Source: Diprion similis
Lineage: Eukaryota; Arthropoda; Insecta; Hymenoptera; Diprionidae
Direction of reading: 5' to 3'
NCBI RefSeq assembly: GCF_021155765.1
Contig: NC_060107.1
Coordinates: 8,232,501 to 8,296,500, forward strand
DNA length: 64,000 bases
Under the pieces are notes generated by a model, which had not been told where the DNA came from, ran no database searches, and saw nothing but the letters and a program-made list of their open reading frames with translations. Below are positions 23,116 through 33,004 of this stretch, piece by piece; within the stretch, counting starts at the first letter, position 1, and the number at the start of each line of letters is the position of its first letter. The position numbers and the translations under genes are program-made.

Positions 23116-24417
23116 ATGCTGAGGCTCGCGTTGCTCGCTTGTCTACTGACGACGTTTGTCGTCGCGTACGAACCGTTCTCAATGATCTTCCAATGGAAGA
23201 CCATAAGTTACAACTGGCCGGCCGAATACTCCGAGAAGGACGCTCGTTACAACTACATACCGGAGAACAATGCCATCGCTGGTATCAAGTTGTGGAAGAG
23301 TAACATGTACCTGACGATACCTCGGTGGAAGAGCGGGGTTCCAGTGACCCTTGCTAGGACACCGTCAACTCCGGTGCAGGACAAGAAAGGCTTGAGAAAC
23401 ATCAACCCGAAGCTGGACGCTTATCCGAGCTGGGACATGCAGTTGCCGGGCGATTGTAACGCGTTCCAATCGGTGCAGAGCATGGAGATCGACCCTCAAG
23501 GCAGGATGTGGGTCCTGGACACGGGAAGAACCGAGACGATGGGCGAACACCCGACCGTCAGGTGCCCGCCACGCCTGGTGATATTGGACCTGGAAAACGG
23601 AGGTGCGGTCTTGAAGAAGTTCGAGTTCCCCGACGACGTTGCTCGCCACAACTCTTCCTACTTGAACGACATCGTCCTCGACCACGAGGACGGCGGCTAC
23701 GCCTACATATCAGACAGCGGACTCGAACCCGCGATCATAGTTTACTCCCTGAAGGACGACAAGGCTCGGAAGGTCACCCACGAGACCATGAAGGCCCAGG
23801 CCGACGCGGTGAGGTTCGTCGTCGCAGGGACAAGCGTCATCCAGCACGTCAACGTCGACGGAATCGCTCTTTCGCCCCCGGGACCGAACAGGACGCTTTA
23901 CTACGCGCCGCTGTCTTCGCTCCGTCTCTACTCCGTTCCCGTCGAGGTCTTGCGAAACGACTCGATAACCGACCTTCGAGATTACGTCGTCGATCTGGGC
24001 GACAAGACTTCGCAGAGCGACGGCATGGTCATGTCGAACGCCGGCGTTCTTTACTACGGCCTTTTGGCCGATGACGCCATCGCCATGTGGAACACTTCGA
24101 CGCGTCAGCCCTTCGCTACCGGACGGAGAACCATCTCCAGGGACCACGATCTCACCCAGTGGCCCGATACTTTTGCTTTCGACGAAGTTGACTCGCTTTG
24201 GTGCGTCGTCAACAGTCTTCAGAACTTTTTGAACAACAAGGTGGACGTAACTCAGAACAACTACAGAATCGTGTCCAGTAAAGTTAAGCAGAGGAGTTAT
24301 CAGTACTTACCCAACAACACGGCTCCGGAACTTCCGGTTATCACTGCCGCTGCTGGTCAAATTCGAATCGCGATGCCCACCGCATTTGCCATCCTCCTCG
24401 TCTTCCTAGTTTGCTAA
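23116..24417 (+). CDS. yellow/MRJP-like secreted protein B
   Basis: The 433-residue product is a near-twin of protein A, with the same signal peptide, propeller motifs, single-exon coding region and hydrophobic tail. Nine residues differ: T22S, V23M, H46N, V48I, G62S, T95I, K96N, one V-to-I in the YAYVSDSG motif, and S-to-P in the tail. Residues 97 to the end are almost unchanged, and synonymous sites there are nearly identical too. That pattern points to recent duplication or conversion rather than selection on protein alone. The start equals that of gene A. The frame is intact, so both copies are probably functional. The exact role within the family is unknown. Confidence 0.92.
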   Translation: MLRLALLACLLTTFVVAYEPFSMIFQWKTISYNWPAEYSEKDARYNYIPENNAIAGIKLWKSNMYLTIPRWKSGVPVTLARTPSTPVQDKKGLRNINPKLDAYPSWDMQLPGDCNAFQSVQSMEIDPQGRMWVLDTGRTETMGEHPTVRCPPRLVILDLENGGAVLKKFEFPDDVARHNSSYLNDIVLDHEDGGYAYISDSGLEPAIIVYSLKDDKARKVTHETMKAQADAVRFVVAGTSVIQHVNVDGIALSPPGPNRTLYYAPLSSLRLYSVPVEVLRNDSITDLRDYVVDLGDKTSQSDGMVMSNAGVLYYGLLADDAIAMWNTSTRQPFATGRRTISRDHDLTQWPDTFAFDEVDSLWCVVNSLQNFLNNKVDVTQNNYRIVSSKVKQRSYQYLPNNTAPELPVITAAAGQIRIAMPTAFAILLVFLVC

Positions 24418-24847
24418 TTTATTCGCTTAAACGATTCCGTGCGACGACAAAACTCCGTGTACGTTAATATTCCTATTCAACTTTAATTTCGTATTACATA
24501 TATGTATGTATATAATATCGTCAGTATATATTATACATACATTGTACATGCTATACAGTATACATTGAATTATACCTAGTACACTAAAATTATATGACAC
24601 CAATCAACCTGCGTCAGAAAATTATGCTTATCATGTGTTCGTACGTAAGTGTAAACGGGTATCGAAAAGCTTGAATCCAGTATCGTCTTGTTTACGATTC
24701 GCTCGACTATCTACCAATAATTGCTACACCGTCACAAACAATTTTGACAGTTCTTATTTGATTGCATTAGGATGACGTGGAGTTGGAAATATCATGATTA
24801 AGCGGAGTTCTTTTCTGATGTGACGAATCCGGACTGTCGGCCATTCA
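23116..24847 (+). repeat. duplicated block G (gene B plus 3' flank)
   Basis: Partner of 13581-15312, ending abruptly at CCATTCA where AT-rich sequence begins. Confidence 0.9.
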
Positions 24848-25395
24848 GAAAATTTTAAAATAGTTTTAGAAAAGTTAAAAAAGTTAAAAGAAGGTTTTAT
24901 ATAAATTTTCGGACTAAAAGTTTAAAAAATTTCAAAACTTATAGAAACCTCTTGAATGAAGATCAAAAAGTACCCAAATTTTAATTCTCATTATTAATTA
25001 TTCTATCCTGCAGTCATTATTCAAATAAACTATTGCATGCACGAATAATACAAGAATAGATCAAAATTATGAAAAAAATGGAAACATTTTTTTTGTATAA
25101 AAAGTTATTTGAATCCCATCTTCATTAGCATCTTAAAAATTTAGTTTACTTACATCGAATTTTATAGATTTTTTTGAAAAAAATCGAAGGTGACCCATTG
25201 AATGAAAATCGATATTTTTTGCTAACAACGACCGAAATAACTCAAAAAAATGTTTCTTTCAATTTTTGACGTCTTCCTTAAAAATTAAATAAAAAAAACA
25301 AAGAAAATGGTGTAATCAAAAGTCAGAATATTTAAAAAAATCAAAACAATGGAAAGGGTCATCGAAAAAACGTCGTTGAATCGACACGGAATGAC
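24848..25395. other. AT-rich insert between genes B and C
   Basis: A 550-bp AT-rich stretch, rich in poly-A, separates the end of the B duplication from the conserved 5' region of gene C. GTGACCCATTGAATG and GAATGACCCTTA occur inside it, but no clear element ends were found. It has no coding potential. Confidence 0.5.
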
Positions 25396-25399
25396 CCTT

Positions 25400-26105
25400 A
25401 TACATCAACCCAAGATAAAGTCAATGATTCGACCCTCGATCTTCCGTTGAACTTTGGTAATACTGAATTGGTTTACGTATATCGTTTAAACACATACCGT
25501 TCCAAAAGCTCGAGCATTGATCGGCACTGGGTGTGCAGGAAAAAAACGGTGGGAGATGAATGGAAACATGGGCGCTGCAGAAAACGGAGGCTTCGGGACC
25601 GCGTCTTCGCCAGTTGAACCGCGGAAGCCGTTTAAGCCGGACATCCTTCACCTCGTAGTCCTCCTCCTGCTTCCAGATTTCGGGGCTGCGACATCTGCTA
25701 TCAACTTGAATACAGCTGACTTATATTAGGTAATAGTTGGCACGGTACAAATTCTACCGCCTCAATGTATATATAATCAAAGTTAATTTTAGAATCGACC
25801 AAGTTTCAAACGAGAGGTTCAGCAGCTCCGAGAAATAGTCTCTTGCACGCGTATATTACTCCACTCGGTTTATAACACAAAGTGTGCGGACCGGTGAGGC
25901 CTGCAATGGCTTGATAAAGTTATTCCGGGACGCGATCGTATTGACCAATTCGACGTATTGCATATTTCTGGAAGAGAGAAACGCGCGGTCCCTCTACAGC
26001 CCTTCTGAAAATAACATTCGATTAAAACCGCTACGATTCTGAAGACGCGGAAAAAAACAGTTTATTTCTATCCTGCATTCGCGACGTTACATTTCAAAAG
26101 TTGAA
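25400..26105 (+). promoter_or_regulatory. conserved 5' region of yellow-like gene C
   Basis: Diverged but collinear with the regions before genes A and B. Shared words include AAGTCAATGATT, ACGGTGGGAGA, GGAAGCCGTTTAAGCCGGACATC, TTATAACACAAAGTGTG, GGCCTGCA and GGCTTGATAAAG. Confidence 0.5.
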
Positions 26106-27416
26106 ATGATCAGACTCACGTTCTTCGCTTGTCTATTAACGATAGTCGTCGCAGGATATCCACCGTTGCAATTAATTTACCAATGGAAGAATGTGTGTTA
26201 CTACAACGTGACGGACAATGAAGTTGTGAAGGACCTTCCTAACACGTGCACATCGGTTAACGATGCTATATCTGGTATAAAGCTGTGGAAGGGTTACATT
26301 TATCTTACGATACCCCGATGGAAGAGTGGAGTTCTAGTCACCCTTGCAAGGATACCGTCAACTCCGTCGCAGGAAAAGGACGGCTCGGACGTCGTGAGTC
26401 CGAACCTGGAAGCTTATCCAGATTGGGAAATGCAGACGGTGGGTGATTGCGACAAGTTACAATCCGTCCAGAGTATGGAGATCGACCCTCAGGGTAGGAT
26501 GTGGGTCCTGGACACGGGACGAATCGAGACGATGGCCAAATATCCGAAAATTAAGTGTGCTCCACGTCTGGTGATATTGGACTTGGAAAACGGAGGAATG
26601 GTGTTGAGGAGGTTCAAATTCTCCAACGACGTTGCTCGTCACAACTCTTCCAATTTGAACGACATCGTTCTCGACCATGAGGATGGCGGCTACGCCTATA
26701 TATCAGACAGCGGACCTGAACCCGCGATCATAGTTTACTCCCTGAAGGACAACAAGGCTTGGAAGTTCACCCACAATTCCATGAAAGCCGAGACCGAGGC
26801 GGTAAACTTTAAGGTGTCAGATACCAACGTGAATCAGTCCATCAACATCCGCGGCATCGCACTTTCCCCCTTGGAATCGAACGGGAATAGGATACTTTAC
26901 TACTCGTCGGTATCTTCGTTTCATCTTTATTACATTCCTGTAAAGGTCTTGCAAAATGGCTCGATAACAAACGTTCACAAGTACGTACGTGAGGTGGGGA
27001 GAAGAACTTCTCAGACCAGCGGTATGGTTATGTCGAACACCGGGGTTCTTTACTACGGTCTTTTGGCCGACGACGCCATCACCATGTGGGACACTTTGAC
27101 CACTCCGACCTTCGTTAGTGGGCAGAGAACCATGTACAGGAATCATTCGCTCCTCCAGTGGCCCGATACCTTTGCTTTTGATGAAGATGGTCAACTTTGG
27201 TGGGTCACCAACAGGTTTCAGAACTTTTTGAACGATAAGGTTGACAAGACACAGATTAACTACAGAATTTTGTCCAGTAATGTTACGCAGAAGAATTATC
27301 AGTACTTTCGCAACGGAACTGCACCGGAACTTTCGGTTATCACTGCTGCTGCTGGTCAAATTCGAATTGCTATATCCACCGCATTTGCCATTCTCCTCGT
27401 TTTCCTCGCTTGTTAA
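26106..27416 (+). CDS. yellow/MRJP-like secreted protein C
   Basis: The 436-residue older paralogue of A and B has a signal peptide (MIRLTFFACLLTIVVAG) and the family motifs IKLWKGYIYLTIPRWKSG, QGRMWVLDTGR, VARHNSSNLNDIVLDHEDGG, YAYISDSG, GVLYYGLLADDAI and WPDTFAFDE. It also has the conserved tail ITAAAGQIRIA followed by a hydrophobic end. The N-terminal 60 residues and the segment around residues 235-300 differ most from A and B. It has more potential N-glycosylation sites (for example NVT, NSS, NQS, NGS, NHS, NGT). The coding region is intronless. Lower GC than A and B and a different 3' flank show it is not part of the recent duplication. Function within the family is unassigned. Confidence 0.9.
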   Translation: MIRLTFFACLLTIVVAGYPPLQLIYQWKNVCYYNVTDNEVVKDLPNTCTSVNDAISGIKLWKGYIYLTIPRWKSGVLVTLARIPSTPSQEKDGSDVVSPNLEAYPDWEMQTVGDCDKLQSVQSMEIDPQGRMWVLDTGRIETMAKYPKIKCAPRLVILDLENGGMVLRRFKFSNDVARHNSSNLNDIVLDHEDGGYAYISDSGPEPAIIVYSLKDNKAWKFTHNSMKAETEAVNFKVSDTNVNQSINIRGIALSPLESNGNRILYYSSVSSFHLYYIPVKVLQNGSITNVHKYVREVGRRTSQTSGMVMSNTGVLYYGLLADDAITMWDTLTTPTFVSGQRTMYRNHSLLQWPDTFAFDEDGQLWWVTNRFQNFLNDKVDKTQINYRILSSNVTQKNYQYFRNGTAPELSVITAAAGQIRIAISTAFAILLVFLAC

Positions 27417-28129
27417 TCTATGAGTTTTGGAAAATTGTGTGCTACGGAAAAACTCTGCTTACATTATTATGTTATTATTGTATTATTATTATATCCGCAT
27501 CCCATGACGAGAAATCGCTAAATGTTTCTCAATATTACACGCTGAAGTTTATATACATGATATGTATATTATACCTGTTATATATTTAAGTATACCTAAT
27601 CTATATCCCAATAGTATGCGCAAGTATAATGAGTAGATGTTAGAATGCTTGAATAATTTAGTATCATCAGAAATATTGATTTGAAGGCTTCATAGTCCGT
27701 CGTTCTGACAGTCACTCCTTACGCAATTATTTAATTCCTCCGGGGATGATTTATAAGGACTTTGACAAAGAGAGTCTTGCTTTAATTTTGTAGAATTAAT
27801 TGCAAGTGATGCAGAATTAAAAAGATGAAAAATACTGGCTTTAACTATCATGAATCTATATTACGTAGGCTCCTAGATAAAAGAAGTTGTACTTAAAAGT
27901 CAGTTTTCCGGCATCCGGAACATTTCCAACTGCCACCCTTAAAATTTCATAAAATTTTTGCGGATTTTGGAAACAAATTAACATAAAAAAGCCCAAACAT
28001 TGTAAATGGAAAGTTTAACCTCTAAGTAGGAGAGGATTGCGTGTTAAAATAAAATCTCTTCATTCGGAACCAATTTGGACCGTTGCCCAATAAAACGACA
28101 ACATTGCCAAAATTTCATAGAATTCAATA
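27417..28129. other. 3' flank of gene C
   Basis: Non-coding. A patch near 27890-27915 matches the flank of gene A near 15410-15450. No gene is seen. Confidence 0.5.
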
Positions 28130-28421
28130 CAGTAGAACCGGATACGAGAAAAGGAATTTTATTTCAAGATATGGTAATATAATATACAACACAAATTCAA
28201 ATCGAAAAACAATCCCTATTAAACATCTAAATGCATGTTGAACCTCTTCAAACACCGAACAATTATTTTATCACTTTGGTTTTATATACTCGTCTTTTGC
28301 CAATTGACGAATGGCTGCTCGACATTTTTTTAGCGAGTACCAATTTATGTTTCGCAGCAAAAATGTATTGTTTAAACCGACGTTCGGATAATTGAGGGTT
28401 CGGATAATCGAGGTTCTACTG
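28130..28421. mobile_element. pogo/Tigger-like MITE remnant
   Basis: The left end CAGTAGAACC and right end GGTTCTACTG are exact inverted repeats. The right arm continues inward as TCGATTATCCGAACC, which is the classic terminal sequence of pogo/Tigger (Tc1-mariner superfamily) elements. The left arm has decayed after the first ten bases. A TA precedes the left end, as expected for TA target-site insertion; the right flank is TG, perhaps mutated. At 292 bp with no transposase, it is a non-autonomous copy. Confidence 0.8.
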
Positions 28422-28624
28422 TGCGCACTTAATTACGATGGGAACATGACGTTTATTCCGTATAACTACGTGACAAGAAAAAAGGGACAAACAGAGCTGA
28501 ACACACTCGCGCTAATCATCCTACTCGTATCCTTCCAACACTCCAGCAGCCTTTGCCTGCGCAGAATTTCGCAAATATACGTTATGACGGTTACGAGGAT
28601 CGATGCTTAGAAAACACTTGACGC

Positions 28625-28980
28625 CTCTGTGTCAAGTCGGACTAACGAGGCACAAAAAGGCAACCTGAGTCAATACGTACAAAAAATATAAATGTGGAAA
28701 AAGGATACACGTTACAATCTTTCATGGCCAGCTACAAAGTTTGACTTGTGAAAAACATCGTTTAATTATTTTTTACACTCAAGGAGTCACTTCGATTTCA
28801 GTCTTATCATTGGAACTGTTACAGGTCAAGGGTCAAGATTGTACTATCGTGTAACTTTATCGTCACATATTTACCTCTCCACCAATACACCCTTGTACCT
28901 ATTCTAATTTACAAGGAGTAGGTCCGAACTTCGTTACTCTTTTACCCTTCGTGCAGAAGCTCGTGCGAAATGTAAAAATA
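28625..28980 (+). repeat. 3' flank segment shared with gene A
   Basis: Partner of 16800-17190. Confidence 0.6.
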
Positions 28981-29413
28981 CAGCTGAATTTACTTTGATG
29001 GCCACACCCTAGACAAACCTACCGATTCGGGTCATGGCTGGCAAAGGGCGCAGACGGATAGGAAACCCGATGACATTTTATGAAACACACCTTTTTTTAT
29101 CCTCAATTTATTGTCTCGCAAATTATTGCAGAGTCTCACATTATTCTAACGTATTTTATACACGAGTTGGAAAGTTGTGTGTAAATAATTAGTAGGCTTG
29201 CGGGGCCTGGGAAATAGTTTAATAGTTACTTTTATATTTTTGCACAATTCTACAACTCCATGGGAATAAACTTAAAAAACACCGACTATAGGTATAAATT
29301 ATATAAGCTATGTGATGCACGTGTTGCTTGACTCATGACCACGTAAATTTATGTATGTCTATACATATACACTTGTGTGTAACATAGTATATATATATGT
29401 GCATATATATAAA

Positions 29414-29811
29414 TGGGGAATTCCACGCCAAATCAGCCACTGCTGGACCTTTGCATTTTTAAATTTACTATTTTTTTTTTCTTATTTTAAGCTCATGATA
29501 AGGAATACACCTGATTTTTTTCTAATTTTTATCTCAAAATAAATGGGCACACCTTGGGATGTTTTGAAAAATTTTCCATTTTTTTTTTCGTTTATCCATA
29601 ACTTCCAGAAAAATATTGCGATTCGAAAAAATGAAGGGGTTAAAATTTTATTGTTTTGAAATACTCTTTCGGTTAGGATTATGTTGAAAATCATTTCGAC
29701 TCCCTCATTTTTTCAAATCGTTTTATTTTCCAGGAAGTTATACATAAAGGAAAATAAAAATGGAAAATTTTTCAAAAAATTTTAACGGCTGCATTTGTTG
29801 AGAATGCCCCA
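29414..29811. mobile_element. foldback/MITE element
   Basis: The ends TGGGGAATTC and GAATGCCCCA are inverted repeats with one mismatch. Inside, a long imperfect palindrome pairs about 29563-29609 (TTTTGAAAAATTTTCC, then CATAACTTCC) with about 29733-29781 (GGAAGTTATAC, then GGAAAATTTTTCAAAA). It has no coding capacity. It probably inserted between the two conserved flanking segments of gene C, because the A flank lacks it. Confidence 0.65.
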
Positions 29812-29889
29812 TATTTATACATATATGTACATATAAATTCCGGCGCTGGGTCAATATATATAAAGGCGTAAAGTGACGTCTTACTTAAG

Positions 29890-30107
29890 CAAATGGACGG
29901 GCGATTCGTCGGAAATATTGCAGTAAAGATTGTCAGACACGTGGACAATATGAGCGTTTGATACCTACCAAGAAATAATCGAAGCATCGGAAGGACTGTA
30001 TCAATCAATCAGGTATGAAATTTTAGCGACGCGCACGTGCAAAGTGTGATAATAATCATCCCGAGTCGCTGATGATCCGTCGTACCTGAAAATCGATGGT
30101 CGTTTGC
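29890..30107 (+). promoter_or_regulatory. conserved non-coding element, gene C side
   Basis: Partner of 17984-18195. The last 100 bp are the best conserved non-coding sequence between the A and C units. Confidence 0.45.
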
Positions 30108-32560
30108 GAGATTTTTTTGTTCATTATTTACGTTTTTTTTGTTCAGAACAAAATTATTGTTCATTATTTATGTTCGAGATTTCTCAATCAATACGGAATT
30201 ACGTGTTTAATTAAAATTTATTACTGATCGTGCTTTGTCCTTGGTGATTTAATTCGCTCCAGTTCTCGAAGCTCTGTAAGGTGTCTACATAATACGACAT
30301 TGATCTTCATTGACCATTTTCATTCCGTAAATGTTTACGCCAAGGCGTATGCATCGCACGACGTGAATCACTTGCAATTACCATCAACGCTTGTCCGTGA
30401 ACGTTTGATCATCGAGTTTAAAATTATTCTGCTATTAAATTTCTCACTACAACGAATATTCAATAAAAGCAAGTGTTTTTTGTTTGAAATAATATTATAT
30501 GTATATTTATTAGAAAAGCAGAGTTAATATATTTTTATGTATAAAAGTCACAGATTATAAAAATATTGATATATTTTTATTTATTATATTACATAAGAAA
30601 CGTGAAATCAAAGATACAAGAGTGAAGATAATGTTATAACAATTCGATGATGATCGTGACTACAATTTAATTGACAATTACGTATACGCTTTGTACTTAT
30701 AAATGTAATAGTAATTGCTGTCCGTGATTGTATAAATTATGCGTAATTATACGTATGCTATAATATCAATAAACAATCGAATATAGAAGATATACGCATA
30801 TTTCGTAATTTTGAAAACACGTCACGTAACAACCACCACTCTAAAATTTCAGGCCCGCAATTTCGGAAACAAATTGAGCTGTTGGATACCCATCCTTTCG
30901 GATGACAATAAATCACTCGTATGACAGTGAAAATAACATGGTCAAAAAACGTACGATTTTAATATCTGTGTTTCAAATACCTGATGGAACATTTAAATTT
31001 CAACTTTATTCTCGAGTCTTCATTGCAGAGTTAGTCATTATTCTTAAGCACAAAAGGTTTAGTTGCTTCATAACATGGTTTCTATGGTCGTTAAAAGCTT
31101 TTCTAACTCAACTCAAACCTCAATAGGCTATTCCTAATTGGAATATTATGTACGTGCGTGTTTATTATACGTGTGCAGAATGTATAACATGGTGAAATCG
31201 CACTGGGGGGTGTAGCGTCGGTGCGATCGATTTTAACTCTACATGACTTCGCTGGCGTGTTGAGGGGGGAGAAACTTTTTTTTCGCCCTCAGCGTCATTC
31301 GCTTTCTCATAAAACAAACCCTCAAACGAGAAGAATTCGCATCTTTTAGCCTGTTTCAAAACAGTGTGAGTCACGACCACACTTGGATAATCCCGCCTCG
31401 TCCGTAGTTTCAATCAAGCGTTCTGATATGCCGTGCATGATATAAACATTTTTTAGATTATCAGTCGCGTCGATAGCATTTGTCGGTAATAGTTTACCGT
31501 CGGTAATCGCGCAGCTTTAATAGTCGATAAGTCGACTCATTACCCTGCGAGATTACTCATCTACAAACCCCGACGAGAGCCAGAAAGTTCGAGAAAAAAC
31601 CGTTAGAGGGAAGTCCTAGCATCTAAACCGTTGAAAAGTGGCGAAGGATCTCTTAATTACAACAATTCCACGACCGACGCATCGAGAGGCCCTGAACGTG
31701 CTGAGAGATTGGCGATGATAAACATGTTTCTCTTCATAATCCTTCCTTTTCGGGCATTTCAGAACGTAGCGCTCAGTCGACTCTTCTCTCCGTTCGCAGG
31801 GACACACGCATTAACCGCAAAATCCTGGTAAGCGGCTTTGAAAGGATGTGAGCGCGGATCGCGCGCAGCTGTTACAGAAAACCACATCAGGTACCCGTGA
31901 GGTGGGGAAGGACAGGTCAGGGACAACCCACGAGAAGTTGGATTGGGGTATCCGTGAGCCTCTTTTCACGTCCCCGCAGATGTGACCGGATACGGTTGGA
32001 TCTGTAGAAAAAATGTCAACCTCAAAGGGAGAAAAAAAAAGCGTTGCAGGGGAATAAAAAGTTGGATAAAGAGAGACGCCCAGGCAAAGAATGAAAAAAA
32101 TTAACACGTGTTCATATCTTTATAAGCTTATTCTTATCGACCAATCGCATGATCTGTGCGTAGGCATGATTTGCAGTTCACTGTGTCCTCCGACCAACAG
32201 CGAATTGCATTTGCAGTTATGAAAATTATTCAACTACAAGCTGCGTGGTGATTGATACTTTCTAGTGCCGAGTTTTTAGCAACTCGCACTTTCTCAACCG
32301 TCCCATTGTTCATGTTCATACCTATACCAGTTTGTCTGCAGCGAAGGTATGATAATTTGGGAATTACATTTGTGGAAAATTTACGTAGAGCTGTTCAAAT
32401 CGCAGGTGCAATCGAAGAATCGTAGAAGATTCTGAATTTAAGTTGAAATTGCGAGAATGGGAAGGCGATGCGAGCGAAATTGGAACACGTAATACGACGG
32501 CGAGTAGTTTTGGAGCGCCCGCATGCTACGCTACTGTCGTCGGCTGGCGCTGGTTGGAGG
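30108..32560. other. non-coding spacer before nonstop
   Basis: No gene is supported. It is AT-rich to about 31100 and more GC-balanced from about 31500. Open frames there are short and lack splice signals or family resemblance. Confidence 0.4.
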
Positions 32561-32650
32561 GGAAAGAGAGAGAAAGAGAAAGAGGATAGCCTCGGTATAA
32601 CGTCGGAGAGAGACGAGCAGTAAAAGAGAGAGACGGAGATGGAGGGAGCG
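32561..32650 (+). promoter_or_regulatory. GAGA-rich tract upstream of nonstop
   Basis: There are three clusters of GAGAGA/AGAGAG about 350-450 bp upstream of the nonstop start codon. GAGA repeats bind GAGA-factor/CLAMP-type proteins at many insect promoters, so this probably marks the promoter. Binding is inferred. Confidence 0.4.
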
Positions 32651-33004
32651 ATGGCGACGAGTACCGGTGCTGCAGTAACCGGCTGGCGTCCGTTGCCTCT
32701 CGGGTGTCGAAAACGTGGGCGAAAAATAGATAATTCATAGATTTCTAACGATAGTATATTGTTATCGAAACGCTTCCACTGTTTTATTAACGACAATTGA
32801 GCTGGATACATCACGGCTCACCGAGACTTTCCATGTCAACGCCACGCACGCTGTCGAACTGGCGAGCGTGCTACGCCCCGTGGTTACAGACTCGAATTCG
32901 TCGGTTTGTTTCTGATATTCTAGTGGTTTTTGAGGATAGATCGGTAACGTTACTACCGCCTCGGGAAACCGTCGTAACAACGAGCAAGCCCCCGCAATAT
33001 TGAG

